A model generated the notes under the pieces. It did no database searches and was not told the DNA's origin. It saw only the letters and a program-made list of their open reading frames with translations. Shown one piece after another: positions 21,516 through 31,460 of a DNA stretch of 64,000 nucleotides. The translations under genes were made by a program, and so were the position numbers. Each line of letters starts with the position of its first letter. The stretch's first letter is position 1. The DNA comes from Paenibacillus sp. DCT19 (GTDB lineage: Bacteria > Bacillota > Bacilli > Paenibacillales > Paenibacillaceae), in NCBI RefSeq assembly GCF_003268635.1, contig NZ_CP029639.1, forward strand, positions 147,501-211,500. Reading direction: 5' to 3'.

Positions 21516-21529
21516 TGTAAGCGCTTCCG
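21516..21529 (+). promoter_or_regulatory. cre-like site before the solute-binding protein gene
   Basis: TGTAAGCGCTTCCG matches the core of the CcpA-binding consensus TGNAANCGNWNNC exactly; only the flanking W positions differ. It lies 90 bases before the start codon, inside the 480-base gap 21140-21618, which otherwise holds the stem-loop at 21195. Confidence 0.6.
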
Positions 21530-21618
21530 AAACTGGTTTATTGCATGAGAGCAAGAAGGTATGGAATACTCGGATCAAGCTTTACAACATTCAACGCAAA
21601 GCCAAAGGGGATGACAAA

Positions 21619-23205
21619 ATGACAAGAAGAGCAACCAAAGGGAGTACGAAGAAATGGATGGGTCTGGCGCTTACAATGGTAATGGGAGTTTCACTGTTAG
21701 CAGGATGTTCATCTGCATCTGATCAATCGGCTGAAGGCGGTGCATCAGGTAGTGGTGAGCGTGTCACCTTGAAAGTAGAGGTATTCGATCGTGGTAACAG
21801 TCCTTCTCCACATACGATCACGAATAACTACTTAACTAAATTTGTTCAAGAGAAATTCGGCGATCCGAATAACATTGATGTGCAATTCGTACCTGTTCAA
21901 CGTTCAGAAGAAACAACCAAGCTCAACGTGTTAATGGCCAGCCCCAGCGACGTTCCCGATATTGTGTTTGTATATGATTCCAGTGTGTTCTACCGTTACG
22001 CTCAGCAAGGCGGTCTAACTGACGTAGGCGAGCTTCTTAATGAACATGCACCTAATTTAAAAGAATATCTCGGCGATGATCTGTTGAAATTCGGTCAGCT
22101 TGAAGGTCAGCAATTCGCTATTCCCGGTAAACGTGCCATTACGGCTCGTTATAACTCATATATCCGCCAAGATTGGCTCGATAAAGTCGGCATGGAGGCT
22201 CCAACAACAACGGATGAGCTGTACGAAACGTTGAAAGCTTTCAAAGAAAAAGATCCAGGCAATCTAGGCAGCAAAAACATCCCAATGGGTATGGCACTTG
22301 CTCCAGCTCAGTATGAAACACTGATTTACTCCTTTATTAAGCCTGTACAAGATGGACTTACGTACAGTCAGCGCTATGAGTTACCCTTACATGATGGTTT
22401 CAAAGATGCGATGCAATTCCTTAACAAGCTATACAATGAAGGTCTGATCAGCAAAGACTTCAGTCTTGATGAAGAAAAAGCACAATTGGTCAAAGACTTC
22501 CAGAACGGTAATATCGGCTACATGTCTGAGGACGTAGGTCAGATTCTGTATGCAGAAGGCATGCTTGATAATTTGTACACGAATGTACCCGATAGCAAGG
22601 TTGTAGCCGTTGACGCTTACACTAACCCGAATGTGGACAATAAACACATCAAATCTCGTTATGGTAGCAACGGTATGTACATCATGATTCCAAAAAGCAG
22701 TAAACGTTCGGTTGAAGCAGTGAAATACCTAGACTGGATGGCTTCTGGAACGAACTTGCTGGAGATCAACACGGGTGTTGAAGGTGAAAACTACGATATG
22801 GTTGACGGTGTTCCAGTTGTTAAAGATGATGCACCACAGGATGTCAAAGATCGTATCTACAACGGCGGTGACATGGCCATTATTGCCAACGGTAAAGTAG
22901 TTGGAGATCAGGCAGCCAATGAAGCGGCATGGATTGCAGGCTTCCCAGAACGTAACCAAGAGCTGATGAGACAGTCCATTGATATCGCGAATACGGATAC
23001 GATTGGTCCGGTTATCTTCAGCAAACCAATTGAAGCAGAATCTAAATATGGTACAGCGCTGAACGATAAGTTGAAAGTGCTTATTGTGAAAACAGCGATG
23101 GCTAAGACAGCAGATTTCGATTCTGTATATGAAAAAGAAATGAATGATTTCATGTCACTGGGTGGCACAGAACTGAAGAAAGAGCTTGAAGCAGCACTAC
23201 AGTAA
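21619..23205 (+). CDS. ABC transporter solute-binding lipoprotein, LplA/LipO type
   Basis: Extracellular sugar-binding lipoprotein of 528 residues. Lys/Arg-rich N-region, hydrophobic stretch and lipobox LLAGC (Cys at about 28) mark a lipoprotein signal. A Ser/Gly-rich tether and a type-1 extracellular solute-binding domain follow. The ATG at 21619 is chosen because AAAGGGG precedes it by 8 bases and the signal peptide starts there; the longer frame upstream would add 46 residues in front of the signal. It is followed by two Lpl-type permeases. The substrate is unknown; related systems take up oligosaccharides. Confidence 0.9.
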   Translation: MTRRATKGSTKKWMGLALTMVMGVSLLAGCSSASDQSAEGGASGSGERVTLKVEVFDRGNSPSPHTITNNYLTKFVQEKFGDPNNIDVQFVPVQRSEETTKLNVLMASPSDVPDIVFVYDSSVFYRYAQQGGLTDVGELLNEHAPNLKEYLGDDLLKFGQLEGQQFAIPGKRAITARYNSYIRQDWLDKVGMEAPTTTDELYETLKAFKEKDPGNLGSKNIPMGMALAPAQYETLIYSFIKPVQDGLTYSQRYELPLHDGFKDAMQFLNKLYNEGLISKDFSLDEEKAQLVKDFQNGNIGYMSEDVGQILYAEGMLDNLYTNVPDSKVVAVDAYTNPNVDNKHIKSRYGSNGMYIMIPKSSKRSVEAVKYLDWMASGTNLLEINTGVEGENYDMVDGVPVVKDDAPQDVKDRIYNGGDMAIIANGKVVGDQAANEAAWIAGFPERNQELMRQSIDIANTDTIGPVIFSKPIEAESKYGTALNDKLKVLIVKTAMAKTADFDSVYEKEMNDFMSLGGTELKKELEAALQ

Positions 23206-23283
23206 GCGTTAACAAAAAAATAGATTCACATCTTGAGATTATAAAATCAATAGTTTATTAACGCATAACTTTAGAAGAAACGC

Positions 23284-23306
23284 GTGCCGCCAGTATGGGC
23301 GGCACA
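23284..23306 (+). promoter_or_regulatory. GC-rich hairpin between binding protein and permease genes
   Basis: GTGCCGCC / GGGCGGCAC stem with a short loop and no T run, in the 130-base spacer after the binding-protein gene. Hairpins here commonly protect the abundant binding-protein mRNA from 3' decay and lower permease expression; that role is inference. Confidence 0.6.
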
Positions 23307-23337
23307 GCCGTTTCTCTGTTGATAGGAGGAAACCGAC

Positions 23338-24237
23338 TTGACCATCACATACTTGAAAAGGTATTGGCAATTATATGCGCTCATCTCACTGCCTCTGATC
23401 TACTTCTTGATCTTTCGTTACGGCCCAATGTACGGGGTTCAGATCGCTTTTAAGGATTTCAACTTGTTTCAGGGCATCAACGGGAGTGAGTGGATCGGTT
23501 TCGATGCTTTCCGTGAAGTATTTGGAATGCGGGACTTCTACACTACATTACGAAATACGTTCATGCTTAACTTTCTAGATCTGCTCGTTTCATTCCCTGC
23601 TCCAATTATTTTGGCGATCATGCTCTATGAAGTTCGGTTTAAGTGGTTCAAAAAGATATCACAAACGATCCTGTACATTCCTCACTTTATTTCCTGGGTT
23701 ATCATCGGTGGGATCGTGTATCAATTGTTCGGCAATCAATCCGGTATGGTGAACGGTTTGCTGGAGAGTATGGGTCTCAACTCCATACCATTTCTAACAG
23801 AGAAGAATCCATGGCTTGTTACGTACCTGTTCACAGGGGTTTGGCAGAGCGCTGGATGGGGAACCATTTTGTATCTGGCTGCATTAACCGGCGTTAACAA
23901 GGAATTGTTTGAAGCCGCCGAGATTGATGGAGCGACACGTCTGAAAAAAATCTGGCATATTACCTTGCCTAGTATTAAACCAACGATTGTAACTTTGCTC
24001 ATTCTGAATCTCGGACAAATGGTCAGCATTGGTTTTGATCGTCCTTACATTATTGGTAACACTGCTGTACGTGAATACTCCGATGTACTGAGTACCTTCG
24101 TGTACAGGGTTGGTTTGGAATCTGGACAATATACACTGGCGACTGTCGTCGGACTCTTCCAGGCTGTGGTGGGACTAATCTTCGTACTAGGTTCAAACTA
24201 TATTTCGAAAAAGGCGACCGGTGAAGGTATTTTGTAA
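23338..24237 (+). CDS. ABC sugar transporter permease, LplB type
   Basis: Inner-membrane subunit of 299 residues with about six helices. The cytoplasmic EAA loop that docks the ATPase reads EAAEIDGATRLKKIWHITLP. TTG start at 23338 with AGGAGGAAACC upstream. It pairs with the permease at 24298 and the lipoprotein at 21619. No ATPase gene is present in the cluster. Confidence 0.9.
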   Translation: MTITYLKRYWQLYALISLPLIYFLIFRYGPMYGVQIAFKDFNLFQGINGSEWIGFDAFREVFGMRDFYTTLRNTFMLNFLDLLVSFPAPIILAIMLYEVRFKWFKKISQTILYIPHFISWVIIGGIVYQLFGNQSGMVNGLLESMGLNSIPFLTEKNPWLVTYLFTGVWQSAGWGTILYLAALTGVNKELFEAAEIDGATRLKKIWHITLPSIKPTIVTLLILNLGQMVSIGFDRPYIIGNTAVREYSDVLSTFVYRVGLESGQYTLATVVGLFQAVVGLIFVLGSNYISKKATGEGIL

Positions 24238-24297
24238 GATCGAAATGGATACCAATCGGCTGTTCGTATAGACCATCAGTAAAGGAGCTGTGTGCAT

Positions 24298-25170
24298 ATG
24301 AGTGAACGCACCTCAAACCGGGTTTTTGACATCGTTAATATTACCTTTATCAGTTTGTTTGTTATCTTCTGTCTGGCTCCGTTCTTGCACACGATTGCGA
24401 TTTCACTTAGTTCCAATCGAGCAATTACATCTGGTGAAGTGACTATTTTCCCTAAAGAATTTAATTGGGATGCCTACATTCAGGTATTCTCTGACCAATC
24501 AATGATCTATTCACTGGGCTTCACGAGTGTTCTAACAGTGGCAACCACGGTACTATGCATGCTCTTCACACTGGCGGCTGCATATCCGTTAACGAAGAAA
24601 AAATTGAAAGGGCGCAAGCTCTTCATGTATGTCATCATCATTACCATGTTCTTCAGTGGCGGGATGATTCCGGAATATTTGCTCATTCGTGATCTGAACT
24701 TACTGAATTCCGTATGGGCGCTGATTTTGCCCGGTCTCGTGAGTCCGTTTAACCTGATTATCTTGATTTCCTTCTTCCGAGGCATTCCAGAAAGCTTGGA
24801 GGAATCAGCAGAGATTGACGGTAGTTCACATGTGCACACGCTCTTTAAAATTATATTGCCACTATCTATGCCTGTATTGGCTACACTGGCTCTTTTCTAT
24901 GCGGTTGGTCGCTGGAATGGCTTCCAGGATTCATTGCTGTATATTAATGATCCGAAGCTGTACCCGTTGCAGCTTAAACTCTTCCAAATGGTACAAAACA
25001 ATATGGTCAGCGAGCTTACACTGATGGAAGGTGCGAACCGTGCGCCATTGACCCCAGAGAGCCTGAAGGCTGCTACCGTTGTATTTGCAACCGTACCGAT
25101 TCTGCTAGTGTATCCTTGGCTGCAAAAGTATTTTGTCAGCGGTGCGATGCTTGGCGCGGTAAAAGGCTGA
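24298..25170 (+). CDS. ABC sugar transporter permease, LplC/YtcP type
   Basis: Second permease, 290 residues, six predicted helices, with EAA loop EESAEIDGSSHVHTLFKIIL. The ATG at 24298 follows AAAGGAG by 10 bases; a GTG at 24292 is possible but too close. It ends in the GAMLGAVKG tail typical of the YtcP/LplC group. Confidence 0.9.
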   Translation: MSERTSNRVFDIVNITFISLFVIFCLAPFLHTIAISLSSNRAITSGEVTIFPKEFNWDAYIQVFSDQSMIYSLGFTSVLTVATTVLCMLFTLAAAYPLTKKKLKGRKLFMYVIIITMFFSGGMIPEYLLIRDLNLLNSVWALILPGLVSPFNLIILISFFRGIPESLEESAEIDGSSHVHTLFKIILPLSMPVLATLALFYAVGRWNGFQDSLLYINDPKLYPLQLKLFQMVQNNMVSELTLMEGANRAPLTPESLKAATVVFATVPILLVYPWLQKYFVSGAMLGAVKG

Positions 25171-25238
25171 TTTTAGAGTTGGCATAACGATAGGTTAGAT
25201 AGTTAGGCTTACGCTAATGGGAAGGAGAAAGAATTCGA

Positions 25239-26189
25239 ATGCAGGCACAGGACAAGGGAATATACTCATTTTCGACATGCTGGAACATCAGGAAGCATGC
25301 GGTTGGAGCAGATATGATTCGAGAAATTGCAGAGCTTGGTTTCAGCCGGGTGGAGCTTAACTATAATGTGACGAAGGAAATGCTCACCACCATAGAGCCA
25401 ATGATTGAGCGAGGAGAGATCGAAATTTCCAGTGTTCATAATACCTTCCCACATGATCCAGATCCAGATTACGGCACAGACTCTGTCTTGCTCGGCTTTG
25501 AAGATGAAGTGAAGCGGCAGCGAGCGATTGAATTGCTGGTAGGATCAGCGGAATATGCCCACCGTTACGGAGGGGAAGCCGTTGTTGTACATCCAGGAGA
25601 AGTCCCCTTCCCAGAGGATATCAGCAAGGATCTTAGTAAGTTTTATAACGAAGAAGGGCCGGATTCACCGAAGTATCGCAGCAAGTGGGAAGAACTGATG
25701 GAGCGTCGGCAGGCTCTTAGTTCGGGCTATGTCGAGAAAATTATAGCGAGTCTGGATGAGGTCTGTAACCGTGCGGCTGCCAAAGGTCTGAATGTGCGCT
25801 TTGGGATCGAGACGAGATCCAGACCCCAACAGATTCCTACACTGGCGGAAGCAAAGACGATCATTCAAGCACTTAAAGGGGCTCCGGTTGGAATCTGGTA
25901 TGATACGGGTCATGCGATCATGATGGATCGACTAGGGCTCTATGATAGTGTAGGAGAAATGCAGGGACTGATGGACGATATCGTAGGTGTCCATATTCAT
26001 GAAACGCTTGGACTTTCGGATCACTGGTGCCCATATGTGCACAGCAAGGATATGCATTTCTATGATGCCTATTTGCCGATGATAGAGCGGGCACAGGTGA
26101 AGGTCTATGAGTTGAAATCGGCCTGCCAACCGAGTGAGATTCACGAGAGTCATGACTTGTTAATGAAGAAGCTTGAACTCGTAGATTGA
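25239..26189 (+). CDS. Sugar phosphate isomerase/epimerase-like TIM-barrel protein
   Basis: Protein of 316 residues with the xylose-isomerase-like barrel fold (AP endonuclease family 2). Metal-site-like residues occur in order: SVHNTFPH, VVHPGEVPFP, GIETRSRP, WYDTGHAIMMD, VGVHIHETLG. The substrate cannot be told from sequence. GGAAGGAGAAAG precedes the ATG. It follows the permeases with a 68-base gap and is probably in the same transcript, suggesting intracellular processing of the imported sugar. Confidence 0.8.
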   Translation: MQAQDKGIYSFSTCWNIRKHAVGADMIREIAELGFSRVELNYNVTKEMLTTIEPMIERGEIEISSVHNTFPHDPDPDYGTDSVLLGFEDEVKRQRAIELLVGSAEYAHRYGGEAVVVHPGEVPFPEDISKDLSKFYNEEGPDSPKYRSKWEELMERRQALSSGYVEKIIASLDEVCNRAAAKGLNVRFGIETRSRPQQIPTLAEAKTIIQALKGAPVGIWYDTGHAIMMDRLGLYDSVGEMQGLMDDIVGVHIHETLGLSDHWCPYVHSKDMHFYDAYLPMIERAQVKVYELKSACQPSEIHESHDLLMKKLELVD

Positions 26190-26457
26190 TAAACGGAAAG
26201 CGTAACAGAGTCTTTTAGAAGCTGTTTGGCACGGTTGAATAGAAGGCTGTTGTTAGTAAAGAAGTTGGTGTCTAATCTAGTCGGCGCTATGGCTGCTATG
26301 CTGCTTGAATTCTCTGGCGACTTTTGGCGGGATATGGTATATACTGACGAGAAATCAGCTCGTATACAGGTGATGTGAGAAGCTTCCACGCTATGGAGGG
26401 AATGCGGCACATCCTTTGCTCATCGGGCAAATGCATTGGTATGGAGGGGAACTACAC

Positions 26458-28217
26458 ATGTACAGACAACTGGTAGATCGTAATGACAGAGCAGTAGAAC
26501 GAGGCATGGCCAGGCAGATGCTTGATCCAGAGAATCGATACTATGGTGGGACGATTGATCCGTATACAGGCGTGGCTTGGGTGAATCACACTACCGGAAC
26601 GCCGACGGATATGTGCTACTGGGGAGCGGCGCTCTCTAATCCTGACTCGATCTATTATCGGGATGAGGCATTGTTAGACAGACTGCTATTGGCTACTGAG
26701 TTTGTACTTCGCCTACAGCATGAGGATGGATCGATATCACCCGGCTGGACGAACTATCATTCCCCACCGGATACCGCATTTGTCGTTGTAGGATATTCAC
26801 AGTTATATCAGTTACTCGCTAAGCAGGAGTGGGCGCCTCTGCAACCTGTTCTTCATAATATGCGGTTGTTCCTAGAGCGGACGATCCCTGTGATGTTGAC
26901 AGGAGGTTGCCATACGCCGAATCATCGCTGGGTGCTATGCGCGGCGCTTGGTTTCCTGCACGACATCTTTGGTCTGGAGGAAGCTGTGCAGCGCGCAGAG
27001 CAGTGGCTGGCAGAAGGCATGGACATTACGCCAGATGGCGAGTGGACCGAGCGAAGCAACGGAATTTATAATGCAGTGAGTGACATTATGCTGATTCATG
27101 CAGCACGACTGTTGAATCGTCCTGAGCTGCTGGAGCCAGTACGTCTCAATCTTCGGATGATGGTGTACCTGGTACATCCTACAGGCGAGATTGTTACGGA
27201 TTACTCGGGTCGCCAGGATCTGGGCAGCATCCATGACTTATCATCGTATTACCTGCCCTATGCCATCTTAGCCCAATTGGACGGAGATCCGATTTTTGCT
27301 GGCATGGCTGCCCTGGCAGATGGTACTCTGACAGACCCGGGGTATGCTCAGTCAATGCGCTGGTAAGATTGCTGTTAGAGCCGGAGCTTCAACAGGCGAA
27401 CGGCTCGCTGGATGTGTTACCGCAGCAGTATGAGGTTATGCTGAACGAGCATTTTGCAAGAGCCAGCTATTTGGATCAGATGGAGGCTGCTGGCCACCAC
27501 GGACGTATATCCCACAGCCGAATGCATACGGATTTTGGCGCACCTGTAGCCCGAATCCGTGATGGCGAGACCAGTGTAACAGTGATGACGGAGGTACCTC
27601 CTTTCTTCGCTCTTCGTCATGGCAAGGTGCGTCTGCTTGCAGTACAACTGGCTTCCTACTTTAATCCGGGGTATATCCCGATGCAGGATATGACCCGATT
27701 GCCCCAAGGATATGGATTAACAGGGGAGCAGAAGAAGGGTTATTATGACCCAATTCCTGCTAATGAACTGCCAGAGACGGCGTCTTCGGATATAAGTCCG
27801 TGGTATTTGCTTCCTCATCAGAGCCGCAGGCTTACCCATGAGCAGACATTTCGTGTGGGAGCAGAGGTGCTGCATACGGAGGATGGCTGGACGATGCATC
27901 TGACTGGAGAAGAACCGGAGGACATCATGGTGCAGTTATCCTTTGTATTCGGAAGCGAAGGAGAGCTAACCTACGGGGATGGAACGGAGACTAGTGATGG
28001 TCATCACTTATGGAGCAGCGGTAATTTGCGTTATACCTGCGGTGAAGACTGGATCGAGATCAGTGGAGGCGAAGCGGGACATTTGGCTTCATCGGTTCGT
28101 GAAGCGAAGCTGCCAGACAAGTGCAAGGTTGTGCTTGTTAACTTCATGACACCGTTTGATAAAACGATTCATATCTCACTTTCACCAACTATGGCGAAGA
28201 AGTTACAGGATCAATAA
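26458..28217 (+). pseudogene. (alpha/alpha)-toroid polysaccharide lyase-like protein, split by frameshift
   Basis: The first frame (26458-27366, 302 residues) is an alpha-helical toroid with motifs such as DGSISPGWTNYHSPPDTAF and CHTPNHRW. The second (TTG 27369 to 28217, 282 residues) is beta-rich, like the C-terminal sandwich of heparinase/PL-type enzymes. They abut at TGG TAA, and one extra G (TGG GTA AGA) fuses them into 586 residues. The second part has no ribosome binding site. No signal peptide is seen, so it would act in the cytoplasm on imported oligosaccharide. Two true genes are the less likely alternative. Specific activity is not known. GGAGGGGA precedes the ATG. Confidence 0.65.
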
Positions 28218-28253
28218 TTCCTCTTGCGAAATTGAAAATGGTAAACATGCACA

Positions 28254-28300
28254 AGGCGGTATTTCATTCCACATGGAGGATGAAATACCGCTTTATTTTG
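28254..28300 (+). terminator. Intrinsic terminator of the carbohydrate locus
   Basis: Perfect 12-base stem GCGGTATTTCAT / ATGAAATACCGC with a 12-base loop, then TTTATTTTG. It separates the accessory locus from the backbone gene downstream. Confidence 0.88.
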
Positions 28301-28405
28301 CACATTTTTTGCCTAAATCACATGAAACTACATGTTGAGAAGCCTACCGCAAGATGTGGTATACTGGAGAGTATGAATGAAAGCAAAGAGGAGGTGCCTT
28401 GGAAG

Positions 28406-30138
28406 ATGAAGGGCAAGCTACTGCGGGCGGAGGGAGACCTCGCCAACATTATACCGATTCATTTGGATGCGTCTTTCTTTTTTGAAAGAGCTGTCCGCTC
28501 GCTGGACCGTAATCACGTCGACAAGGCATTAAAATATTTTCGTAAAGCTGTTGAATATGAACCGGAGAATCCGGTGAATCATTGTAATATGGCGGGTATA
28601 TTATCTGAGAAGGGGATTACGAGGCATCTAATGCGATTCTCGCGAATGTATTGGATGTCGTAGATCCGTCGATGACCGAATGTTATTTCTATATGGCGAA
28701 CAATTATGCCAATATGGATCGGTTTGAAGAAGCGGAGCAAGCGTTAGTAACATATTTGGAAGAGGACACCCAGGGTCAGTTTATGACGGAGGCAGAAGAG
28801 ATGATGGAGCTTCTGTATTACGAGTTGGACCGCCCAGCTAAACTGAACCGGATCAAATCACGTAAGGGTGTTGTGGAGCATGATCATGCACGGGAATTGT
28901 TAGAGGAAGGCAAATTCGCACAAGCAGCTGAACTTCTGGAGGGCATGCCACCTGATTATCCAGATTATCTGGCTGTACGCAACAATCTGGCTCTTGCCTA
29001 TTATTATATGGGGCAATTTGCTAAGGCACGTGAGACAATTGCCGAGGTGCTCGAGCAAGAGCCGGGCAATCTGCATGCTCTGTGTAATCTAGCGATCTTC
29101 CATCAAAATGAGAACCGGACAGATCAAGTGCTGCTATTGATTAAAAAGTTACGTGTCATCGTACCGTTCCAACAGGAACAGGTCTATAAACTCGCAACTA
29201 CGATGGGTATTTTGGGGCAGCATGATACAGCCTATGTACATTTTCGTAGATTGCTTAAAGCCGAAGAGACGGCAACTGATCCTGCGCTCGCGCACTATGC
29301 TGCAGTGGCGGCCTTTAATACGGGACGTTATGACGCAGCAGAGCGGTTGTGGAATCATGTGAGCAAGCTCGATCCAGGGTCTGAAGTGTCTACGTTTTAT
29401 TTGTCTCGACTTAAGGCTGTACAACAAGACGAGCTTCAGCCTGAAAAGTTAAGCTACCATTATCATCTTCCATTTGATGAGCAATTCAAACAATGGGAGA
29501 ACTACGGAAATGGGATTCCGGCGGAAATGAAGAATGATCCACTGATTCGTTCATCATTTTTCTGGGCATTACGCCATGGTGACCGGGCAACCAAGCTTCA
29601 AGTTATTCATGCGCTTGGAATGATCGGAGACTATGAAGTACAGCAGGCGTTACAATCCTTCATACAGGAGTCCGATGAGCAGCAGGATCTCGTGGAAGCT
29701 GCTCAATCTGTACTGAACGAACTGCTTGCGACTGAACAGCACTCGGAGCGGAGCAACGCAGTACAACCGCTCTCGACGGTAGCCGCGCGATCTATTCAGA
29801 ATGCAGGAGTCAGCGTAGAAGGCTCGCAGTCGGAATCCATCTCTCACTGGCAAGCTGTCGTTGACCGTGCGCTACAGATGACGGAAACGAAAGCAGAGTT
29901 ACAGCAGGAGATGGAACGTATATGGACCGATTATGTATCCCGTGCTCATCCTGAAATGACAGCGATGAAGCATATTGAGGGATGGGCTGCAGGACTGGAA
30001 TATTTGGCTGCCAAAATTCACAGACGACCTGTAACTTATCAAAGTGTAGCGGATCGATATGGCATTTCGGCATCAACCGTTAGTAAATATGCGAAGCAGA
30101 TTAACAAGGTGTGTAGTACCGTTCCACCTACGGTATAA
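28406..30138 (+). pseudogene. yvcD: YvcD-like TPR protein with C-terminal helix-turn-helix, frame broken once
   Basis: Tetratricopeptide protein whose first frame stops after 28663, while homologous sequence continues in the next frame to 30138. One G added to GGGG at 28612-28615 gives EKGDYEASNAILANVLDVV without a break and a 577-residue product. TPR units fill about residues 30-310. A HEAT-like segment follows (about 380-440), and the last 50 residues hold a helix-turn-helix (TYQSVADRYGISASTVSKYA). The ATG at 28406 lies 11 bases after GAGGAGG. Position just before trxB matches yvcD of B. subtilis. The function is unknown; TPR plus DNA-binding-like end suggests a scaffold or regulator. Confidence 0.8.
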
Positions 30139-30344
30139 TCGGATGATTTTAAGAGGTTATTCCTAAAATTATAAACGCATGACAGGGATTTAAGCGGCTT
30201 GAAGAACGATTGAGGAAGATTGGGATTTCATGAAGGATACATTTGCCTGCAAAACGGGTAAACTTAATGAATGGCTATTGTCACATTGATCTAGAAATGA
30301 ACCAGTGCATATACTCTCAACCTAATCAAGGAGGCTGTATCTAT

Positions 30345-31304
30345 ATGTCTAAATACAGAACGATTGTGATTGGAACCGGACCTGCAGGGTTAACAGCAGC
30401 AATTTATCTGGCGCGTGCCAACCTTAATCCATTGGTTATCGAAGGCCTTCAACCCGGTGGACAATTGACCACCACGACAGAGGTTGAGAACTTCCCTGGA
30501 TTCCCGCAAGGCATTATGGGACCAGAATTGATGGATAACATGCGGAAGCAAGCGGAGCGTTTTGGTGCAGAATTTACGAATGGCTGGGTGGAAGAGGTAG
30601 ACTTCAGCAAGCCACCGTTCAAAGTGAAGGTTGGCGGCATCGGTGATCTCGAAGCCGATTCGATCATTATCTCAACCGGTGCATCTGCTCGTTACCTTGG
30701 TATCCCGGGAGAGCAGGAAAATGTAGGGCGCGGGGTAAGTACGTGTGCGACATGTGATGGATTCTTTTTCCGTGGCAAAAAGATTATCGTAGTTGGTGGG
30801 GGAGACTCCGCGATGGAAGAAGCGAGCTTCCTGACCAGATTTGCAACGGACGTTACCTTGGTGCATCGCCGGGACGAATTGCGTGCGTCGAAGATCATGC
30901 AGGATCGGGCGCGTAGCAACGAAAAGGTGAAATGGGCATTGAACCGTACACCACTTGAAGTGGTGCCTGAAGCGCTAGGCGTGAAAGGACTTAAGGTACG
31001 GAACAATGAGTCAGGCCAAGAAGAGTTGTTAGAGGCAGACGGCGTGTTCGTTGCCATCGGACATACACCGAATACCGGCTTCCTTGGCAATCAAGTTACG
31101 TTGGATGATCACGGGTATGTTGTAGTTAAACCAGGTACGACGGAGACCAACATCCCAGGTGTATTTGCTTGTGGTGATGTCCAGGATACGAAGTATCGTC
31201 AAGCGATTACTGCAGCAGGATCAGGTTGTATGGCAGCAATGGACTGTGAGAAATTTTTGGAAGGCAGCATTGTGCACGACTGGAGCGAAACATTGGATAA
31301 ATAA
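30345..31304 (+). CDS. trxB: Thioredoxin-disulfide reductase
   Basis: Flavoenzyme of 319 residues that reduces thioredoxin with NADPH. It has the FAD-binding GTGPAGLTAAIYLARA (8-23), the redox pair in CATCDGFF (about 135), the NADPH motif GGGDSAMEE and the second FAD motif GVFACGDVQD. The ATG at 30345 follows AAGGAGGCT. The 205-base gap after the TPR gene has no terminator that I can see. Confidence 0.96.
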   Translation: MSKYRTIVIGTGPAGLTAAIYLARANLNPLVIEGLQPGGQLTTTTEVENFPGFPQGIMGPELMDNMRKQAERFGAEFTNGWVEEVDFSKPPFKVKVGGIGDLEADSIIISTGASARYLGIPGEQENVGRGVSTCATCDGFFFRGKKIIVVGGGDSAMEEASFLTRFATDVTLVHRRDELRASKIMQDRARSNEKVKWALNRTPLEVVPEALGVKGLKVRNNESGQEELLEADGVFVAIGHTPNTGFLGNQVTLDDHGYVVVKPGTTETNIPGVFACGDVQDTKYRQAITAAGSGCMAAMDCEKFLEGSIVHDWSETLDK

Positions 31305-31367
31305 GCATGTTTGGCTTGATTGTCCACATAAGATAAGGAATAGAGACAACGGGAAGTCTCATGATGT

Positions 31368-31398
31368 GAGAGAAGCCGGTAGGCTTCTCTTTTTTTTC
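31368..31398 (+). terminator. Intrinsic terminator after trxB
   Basis: Stem AGAGAAGCC / GGCTTCTCT with a tetraloop and a run of eight or more T. Confidence 0.93.
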
Positions 31399-31460
31399 TG
31401 AAACGAAAGTGGGCATGAGATCGTATACATAATGGGCATATTAGCTGTGAGGTGAAGACT

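Noticed and set aside
28651..30138. TPR frame as a separate gene starting inside the preceding one
   Set aside because: There is no ribosome binding site and the join becomes seamless with one added G, so it is the second part of one gene.
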